A stretch of 18,103 nt of DNA, from assembly GCA_024687845.1 (NCBI GenBank), contig JAILEL010000150.1, positions 1-18,103 of the forward strand, written 5' to 3'. The translations under genes and the position numbers were made by a program. The DNA comes from Eubacterium sp. (GTDB taxonomy: Bacteria; Bacillota_A; Clostridia; Lachnospirales; Lachnospiraceae). Positions 13,591 to 18,103 of the stretch are shown piece by piece. Every line of letters begins with the position of its first letter. The stretch's first letter is position 1. Below the pieces are notes generated by a model, which was not told the DNA's origin, searched no databases, and worked only from the letters and a program-made list of their open reading frames with translations.

Positions 13591-14850
13591 ATGAGAAATA
13601 AAATGGATAGTAAAAGAGAAGTTAATAAGGCTGGAGGCTTCTGGACACTAAGATATACGCTGATAAATGCGTTATATTTTTCTGCCTTCTGTACGTTACA
13701 TGCGTTAGCGGCGGTTTATCTTCTTGCAAATGGATTTACAAATACTGAGGTTGGAATACTGCTTGCGGTAGCAAATATCACATCTGCATTATGTCAACCA
13801 CTATTTGCGGGTATCATTGATAAACAGGGGTGGCTGACTAATCGGCGTTATATTTTTATTTCTGCGATTATGATCATGCTGGGGTCAATACTCCTCATGT
13901 TTGCACATGACAGTAAAGTGGTAGTATTTATAGTGTATGCATTGATCTATATGATTCAGTTTGCTTATCAGCCTGTTGTGACCGCTCTTTATTTTGAGTA
14001 TGAAAAATATGGTTGTAAGATTAACTTCGGACTGGCAAGGGGACTTGGCTCAGCCAGCTTCGCAGTGACATCTGCTTTTATTGGAGGCTATGTCGAAAGA
14101 AGCGGAGTTTCAGTTCTTCTTGTAGTGAATGTTATAACAATGATACTTACTGCTATCATTATTTATTTCTTTAAAAATCCATCTGAGAATACAGATAGCG
14201 ATTTGGTTTCAGATGAGGTAAGTAAGGAAATGGATAATGAATCGGATGATGAGGTGGTTCAGGCACATAATAATATTCTGGATTTTGTAAAAACTTATCC
14301 GGCATATGCTATATTTCTTATTGCCGTAATATGTTTCTTTTTTGCACATAACATGATAAATGATTTCATGATTCAGATAATCAGAAGTCTTGGCGGAGCT
14401 GAGAAGGAGCTGGGCTATTCTAATTTCCTGCAGGCAATTCTCGAACTTCCGGTAATGGCATTGTTCGCCTTAATTCTTAAGAAAATATCTGCACAAAAAC
14501 TATTGATAATCTCAGGCATTGCATTTTTCATAAAAATACTTATACTTATTTTTGCGACAAATATGACTATGATGTATATAAGCCAGTCCTGTCAGCTTTT
14601 TGCTTATGCATTATTTATACCAGCTGCGGCATATTATGTAAACGAAAGCATGAGTGAGCATGATCAGGTAAAGGGACAGGCGTTTGTTACCAGTGCAATT
14701 ACAATGGGTGGTGTATTCTCGAATCTGATCAGTGGTGTGATTCTGGATAATCTTGGAATAAAGGAAATGCTGATGACAGGAACAATTGTTGCTGCATTGG
14801 GGGTTATAGTTATATTCTATGCGATGAATAAGAAGTCGAATAGTAAATAG
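13591..14850 (+). CDS. MFS permease, probable oligosaccharide:H+ symporter type
   Basis: A 419-residue integral membrane transporter with about twelve hydrophobic helices. The first half contains [19 protein letters not shown] (27-45) and [20 protein letters not shown] (55-74), the pattern of LacY-like MFS permeases that carry sugars or nucleosides with protons. [10 protein letters not shown] (77-86) between helices 2 and 3 fits the MFS loop motif. The central cytoplasmic loop (about 198-225) is very acidic, with Asp or Glu at roughly half of its positions. ATG 13591 follows GAGGT (13576-13580) at 10 bases. It sits between the SLH-like gene (24 bases upstream) and the GH95 gene (34 bases downstream), so import of the glycoside cleaved by the cytoplasmic GH95 enzyme is the natural inference. 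Substrate specificity is not readable from the sequence. Confidence 0.9.
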   Translation: MRNKMDSKREVNKAGGFWTLRYTLINALYFSAFCTLHALAAVYLLANGFTNTEVGILLAVANITSALCQPLFAGIIDKQGWLTNRRYIFISAIMIMLGSILLMFAHDSKVVVFIVYALIYMIQFAYQPVVTALYFEYEKYGCKINFGLARGLGSASFAVTSAFIGGYVERSGVSVLLVVNVITMILTAIIIYFFKNPSENTDSDLVSDEVSKEMDNESDDEVVQAHNNILDFVKTYPAYAIFLIAVICFFFAHNMINDFMIQIIRSLGGAEKELGYSNFLQAILELPVMALFALILKKISAQKLLIISGIAFFIKILILIFATNMTMMYISQSCQLFAYALFIPAAAYYVNESMSEHDQVKGQAFVTSAITMGGVFSNLISGVILDNLGIKEMLMTGTIVAALGVIVIFYAMNKKSNSK

Positions 14851-14884
14851 GTTTAAAATAATTTATACGAATTATGGGGGGAAT

Positions 14885-17035
14885 ATGTCTATAAATGTAA
14901 ATAGAATCGAATTTGATAAACCTGCTGAAAACTGGAACGAGGCTCTTCCTATAGGAAATGGTAAGCTGGGTGGTATGGTTTTCGGCAATCCTTATATAGA
15001 GAGAATCCAGTTAAATGAGGACAGTGTCTGGTTTGGTGGAAAGCAGGACAGGCTTAATCCTTCTGCCCTTGAAAAGCTTCCAGAAATCAGAAAGCTTATA
15101 TTTGAAAGGAAAATCTCAGAGGCTGAAGAACTCTGCTGTTTTGCTCTTTCAGGAACTCCGGAGGAGATGAGACATTACGAATGTCTGGGAAATCTTTATA
15201 TAGAATTCATGGGAAGGGAGACTGAATATTCAGATTATGAGAGATATCTGGATATAAGCAAAGCTATTTCTGTTATGGCCTTTACTATGAATGGGGTTAG
15301 ATATACGAGAGAAGTGATCACAAGCTTTCCACAGAATATTATGGCTATTCATTTAACAGCAGATAAACCAGGAAGTCTCTCTTTTCATGCTCAGCTTGGA
15401 AGAGGCTTTGCACCATGGGAGAATCTCCCATACGAAATGCTGAGTATCAGAAGGCAGAATTATAACCATTACGTGGATAGTATTAAGGCATATCCGGGGA
15501 ATGTTCAGCTGATGGAAGCAACCTCAGGTGGACGCGGAAGTATTTCTTCTTCGACGGGAATTAAGGTGATTCCATTAGGCGGGATAGTAGAAAATATCGG
15601 AATTACTACTATTGTCAGAAATGCAGATGAGGCTCTGATACTTCTTGCTGCTGATACTACATTTAGAGAGGAGAGTCCTACACAGTCAGTTATTGACAGA
15701 CTAAGCAGGGCATCTCTTTTATCATGGGATGAAATATTAGATGAACATATAAAAGACTATCAGTCACTTTTTAACAGAGTGACTCTTAAAATAGAAGGTC
15801 AGGAAAAGGTGGAAAGATTCTTCCAATTCGGAAGGTATCTTTTGATTTCCAGCTCCAGGCCTGGCTCACTTCCAGCTAACCTTCAGGGCATCTGGAATGA
15901 GGATTATACTCCGCCATGGGGAAGCAAATATACCATCAACATTAATGCTGAGATGAATTACTGGCCGGCGCTGGTTACGAATCTTGCAGAATGTCAGGAA
16001 CCGCTTTTTTCTCTTTTGGAAAGAGTGAGAGAAAATGGCAGGGAGACTGCTGAAAAAATGTATGGTTGTGGAGGCTTCGTGGCTCATCATAATACAGACA
16101 TCTGGGCAGATACCTGTCCGCAGGATGTATGTCTTAGCTCCAGCTACTGGGTAATGGGTGGAGCCTGGCTGTCACTTCATATCTGGGAACATTATCTTTT
16201 TACTGAGGATTTGGATTTTCTAAAAGAAAAATATGAGATAATGAGGGACGCTGCAATATTCGTCATGGATTATCTTGTGGAAGATGGAGAGTATCTTGTG
16301 ACCTGTCCTACGCTATCGCCTGAGAATACCTATCGCCTTCCAAATGGAGAACAGGGCGTGATCTGTAAAGGTGCAACCATGGACAATCAGATAATCAGGG
16401 AGCTCCTTTCGGCATGTATCAGAGCAGAAGAGATACTGGAAAATGAAGGATTTGAACTGGAGATGAAGATTGCTCCTCGTGCAGTTCAGGTCGCAAAACG
16501 TATAAAAGCTGATTCTATAGGAAAGTATGGTCAGGTTATGGAATGGAATGAGGACTATGAAGAGGTAGAGCCGGGACACAGGCATATCTCTCAGCTGTTT
16601 GGCCTCTATCCGGGAAGTAGTATAAATGAGAATGAAACGCCTGAGCTTTTTGAAGCGGCAAAGAAGACAATAGAGAGAAGATTATCATACGGTGGTGGTC
16701 ATTCTGGGTGGAGCAGAGCCTGGATCATAAATATGTATGCCAGACTCGGAGAAGGGAATCTCGCATTAGAGAATATTGAGAAGCTGATAGATGAACAGAC
16801 GCTTCCGAACCTTTTTGATAATCATCCGCCTTTCCAGATTGATGGAAACTTCGGCTGTACTGCAGGAATAGCAGAGATGTTGGTGCAGAGTCATGAAGGA
16901 GAAGTAAAGCTGCTACCTGCTTTACCAGAGGATTGGCAAAGTGGCAGAGTGACAGGACTCAGGGTTCGAGGTGGCAGAGTGATAAAAGAACTCGAGTGGA
17001 AAAATGGCAAGGTTAAGAGTATAATCTTTGAATAG
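14885..17035 (+). CDS. GH95 glycosidase: alpha-L-fucosidase or alpha-L-galactosidase
   Basis: An inverting GH95 enzyme removing terminal alpha-1,2-linked L-fucose or related L-galactose. The 716 residues span the whole family fold: the N-terminal beta-sandwich ([18 protein letters not shown], 17-34), then the (alpha/alpha)6 barrel from about 300, then a small C-terminal beta domain. Catalytic features align with Bifidobacterium AfcA as I recall it: the acid Glu480 in LSPENTY, the base Asp653 in IDGNFG, and its activating Asn352 and Asn354 in [12 protein letters not shown]. Two residues before the first Asn is Thr350, where AfcA fucosidase has His; Thr there was reported for a Bacteroides alpha-L-galactosidase. 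There is no signal peptide, so it works on imported oligosaccharides. GGGGGGAA (14876-14883) precedes the ATG at very short spacing. It is flanked at short distance by the MFS and PHP genes. Confidence 0.92.
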   Translation: MSINVNRIEFDKPAENWNEALPIGNGKLGGMVFGNPYIERIQLNEDSVWFGGKQDRLNPSALEKLPEIRKLIFERKISEAEELCCFALSGTPEEMRHYECLGNLYIEFMGRETEYSDYERYLDISKAISVMAFTMNGVRYTREVITSFPQNIMAIHLTADKPGSLSFHAQLGRGFAPWENLPYEMLSIRRQNYNHYVDSIKAYPGNVQLMEATSGGRGSISSSTGIKVIPLGGIVENIGITTIVRNADEALILLAADTTFREESPTQSVIDRLSRASLLSWDEILDEHIKDYQSLFNRVTLKIEGQEKVERFFQFGRYLLISSSRPGSLPANLQGIWNEDYTPPWGSKYTININAEMNYWPALVTNLAECQEPLFSLLERVRENGRETAEKMYGCGGFVAHHNTDIWADTCPQDVCLSSSYWVMGGAWLSLHIWEHYLFTEDLDFLKEKYEIMRDAAIFVMDYLVEDGEYLVTCPTLSPENTYRLPNGEQGVICKGATMDNQIIRELLSACIRAEEILENEGFELEMKIAPRAVQVAKRIKADSIGKYGQVMEWNEDYEEVEPGHRHISQLFGLYPGSSINENETPELFEAAKKTIERRLSYGGGHSGWSRAWIINMYARLGEGNLALENIEKLIDEQTLPNLFDNHPPFQIDGNFGCTAGIAEMLVQSHEGEVKLLPALPEDWQSGRVTGLRVRGGRVIKELEWKNGKVKSIIFE

Positions 17036-17072
17036 TGTCAAAAAAAAGAAAAAATGTGATTAAGGAGGAAAA

Positions 17073-17828
17073 ATGGCATTTATATATGAGACTCATTCCC
17101 ACACCAGTCAGGCTAGCAAATGTGGGAAAGTTCAGGGAAGAGATTATATAGAATATATGCAGAAGCAGGGGTTTGATGGGATGATCATAACAGATCATTT
17201 CTTTAATGGGAACAGTGCAGTTCCAGCAGAGCTATCCTGGAAGGAAAGGGTGGAAGTGTATGTTAGCGGCTATGAGGACGCAAAAAAAGCCTCTGCAGGA
17301 ACGAAGTTTAATGTTATGTTCGGTATAGAATATAATTTTGACGGCGATGAATATCTGATATATGGAGTAGATAAAAAATGGCTTCTGGATAATGGAGATA
17401 TTCTTGGTAAGACCAGACAGCAGGTTTATGAGATTGTTCACCAGGCTGATGGGATAATGGTTCAGGCGCATCCTTTCAGAGAACGTGATTATCTCAGAAC
17501 AATAAATCTTACTCCTTCAATTACAGACGCAATAGAAATATATAATGCTGCAAATGGTGATAACATGAATGCATTAGGTTACTGCTATGCGAAGGAACTG
17601 GGAGTACCCGTATCAGCAGGTTCAGATATACATTTCTTCTATGATGGCCTAAAAGGTGGAATGCGTTTTAAAGAGAAAATAGAAACTGTACAGGATTATG
17701 CCAGAGAGCTGATGGCTGGAAATGGTACCCCTGTAGTATTAAATGATAAAAAGGTAACACCGGTAACTAAAATTTCAAGTCTTAGGATTCCGGAGCATGG
17801 TCCGGAATTTGAAGTAGTAAGATACTAA
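17073..17828 (+). CDS. PHP-domain metallo-phosphoesterase
   Basis: A cytoplasmic 251-residue protein of the PHP (polymerase and histidinol phosphatase) superfamily, which hydrolyses phosphomono- or diesters with two or three metal ions. The metal ligands are in order: HSH (8-10) in ETHSHT, ITDH (39-42), Glu86 in FGIEYNF, QAHPFR (131-136) and GSDIH (183-187). The length suits a stand-alone PHP enzyme; no polymerase or second domain is attached. The start is fixed by AAGGAGG (17062-17068), 4 bases before ATG. It begins 37 bases after the GH95 gene with no terminator between, so the two are probably co-transcribed. The substrate is unknown; a sugar phosphate or nucleotide from the same pathway is possible, and histidinol phosphate is unlikely because no histidine genes are nearby. 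Confidence 0.9.
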   Translation: MAFIYETHSHTSQASKCGKVQGRDYIEYMQKQGFDGMIITDHFFNGNSAVPAELSWKERVEVYVSGYEDAKKASAGTKFNVMFGIEYNFDGDEYLIYGVDKKWLLDNGDILGKTRQQVYEIVHQADGIMVQAHPFRERDYLRTINLTPSITDAIEIYNAANGDNMNALGYCYAKELGVPVSAGSDIHFFYDGLKGGMRFKEKIETVQDYARELMAGNGTPVVLNDKKVTPVTKISSLRIPEHGPEFEVVRY

Positions 17829-17847
17829 AAAGGAAGCAAGAAGAAAG

Positions 17848-18103
17848 ATGGACAGCTCAAAGGAATCTTTACAATTTTATAAAACAGTTTTTGTGCTGGC
17901 ATTTCCGATTGCACTTCAAAGCCTTATTACAATTGGAGTAAATATGCTTGATACCATGATGGTCGGAAGCCTGGGAGATAATCCGCTTTCGGCTACATCC
18001 CTTGCGAATTCATTCATAAGTGTATTTCAGATATTCTGCATGGGACTAGGAATGGGAGCATCGGTTCTGGTATCAAGATATTGGGGAATGAAACGGGCAG
18101 CAC
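17848..18103 (+). CDS. MATE-family efflux transporter, 3' truncated by window edge
   Basis: The first 85 codons of a membrane transporter of the MATE (NorM/DinF) family, which export cationic drugs or metabolites with Na+ or H+. After a short cytoplasmic start, helix 1 (TVFVLAFPIALQSLITIGVN) runs into the family signature DTMMVGSLGDNPLSATSLAN. Helix 2 (FISVFQIFCMGLGMGASVLV) leads to SRYWGMK, the conserved start of the loop after it. ATG 17848 has AAGGAAG (17830-17836) 11 bases upstream, a little far. The gene starts 19 bases after the PHP stop and continues beyond the window. Whether it belongs functionally to the glycan cluster is unclear, since MATE genes are abundant in these genomes. Confidence 0.88.
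   Translation, partial: MDSSKESLQFYKTVFVLAFPIALQSLITIGVNMLDTMMVGSLGDNPLSATSLANSFISVFQIFCMGLGMGASVLVSRYWGMKRAA

Noticed and set aside
1..18103. Mobile elements, defence systems, tRNA or rRNA genes
   Set aside because: No transposase, integrase, toxin-antitoxin, restriction or nuclease gene, and no tRNA-like cloverleaf or rRNA stretch, was seen on reading both strands.

Overview
The window looks like a chromosomal stretch of an AT-rich, low-GC Gram-positive gut or rumen anaerobe. Lachnospiraceae (Butyrivibrio, Pseudobutyrivibrio or Roseburia type) is my best guess. The grounds are purine-rich Shine-Dalgarno sequences, a clostridial-type divergent PurA, a secreted GH3 enzyme with a lysine-rich tail of a kind I associate with this family, and a dense set of glycosidases. 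This placement is inference from gene style, not from a marker gene. All genes read on the + strand. I see no tRNA, rRNA, CRISPR array, insertion sequence or phage gene, and no gene-free stretch longer than about 165 bases.

Left part (1-6400), mostly housekeeping and signalling. It opens with a membrane-anchored protein, probably cut at its 5' end by the window edge, whose cytoplasmic N-terminus is a tandem Tyr-Gly-Gln-Gln repeat. A 5-formyltetrahydrofolate cyclo-ligase follows after 2 bases. Next come a FIST-GGDEF diguanylate cyclase and purA (adenylosuccinate synthetase, GTG start), which has its own good promoter and a strong terminator.

Middle part (6480-13050), carbohydrate genes. A secreted GH3 beta-N-acetylhexosaminidase-like enzyme ends at a hairpin terminator. 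It is followed by a close pair, a TIM-barrel sugar isomerase/epimerase and an FMN-dependent alpha-hydroxy-acid dehydrogenase. Then comes a cytoplasmic GH27 alpha-galactosidase carrying a large domain inserted inside its catalytic barrel, closed by a terminator.

Right part (13050-18103). A tight gene run encodes a small SLH-like protein of unknown function, an oligosaccharide-type MFS permease, a cytoplasmic GH95 enzyme, a PHP-family metallo-phosphoesterase and the start of a MATE exporter.

Working model (inference): the MFS permease imports short decorated oligosaccharides. GH27 (terminal alpha-D-galactose) and GH95 (terminal alpha-L-fucose or, judging by one active-site residue, alpha-L-galactose) trim them inside the cell, and the isomerase and FMN dehydrogenase may process the released sugar or acid. 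The GH27 gene and the SLH-like/MFS/GH95 run share a 9-base sequence just after their candidate -10 elements, which could mark common control. Plant hemicellulose side chains are a plausible source.
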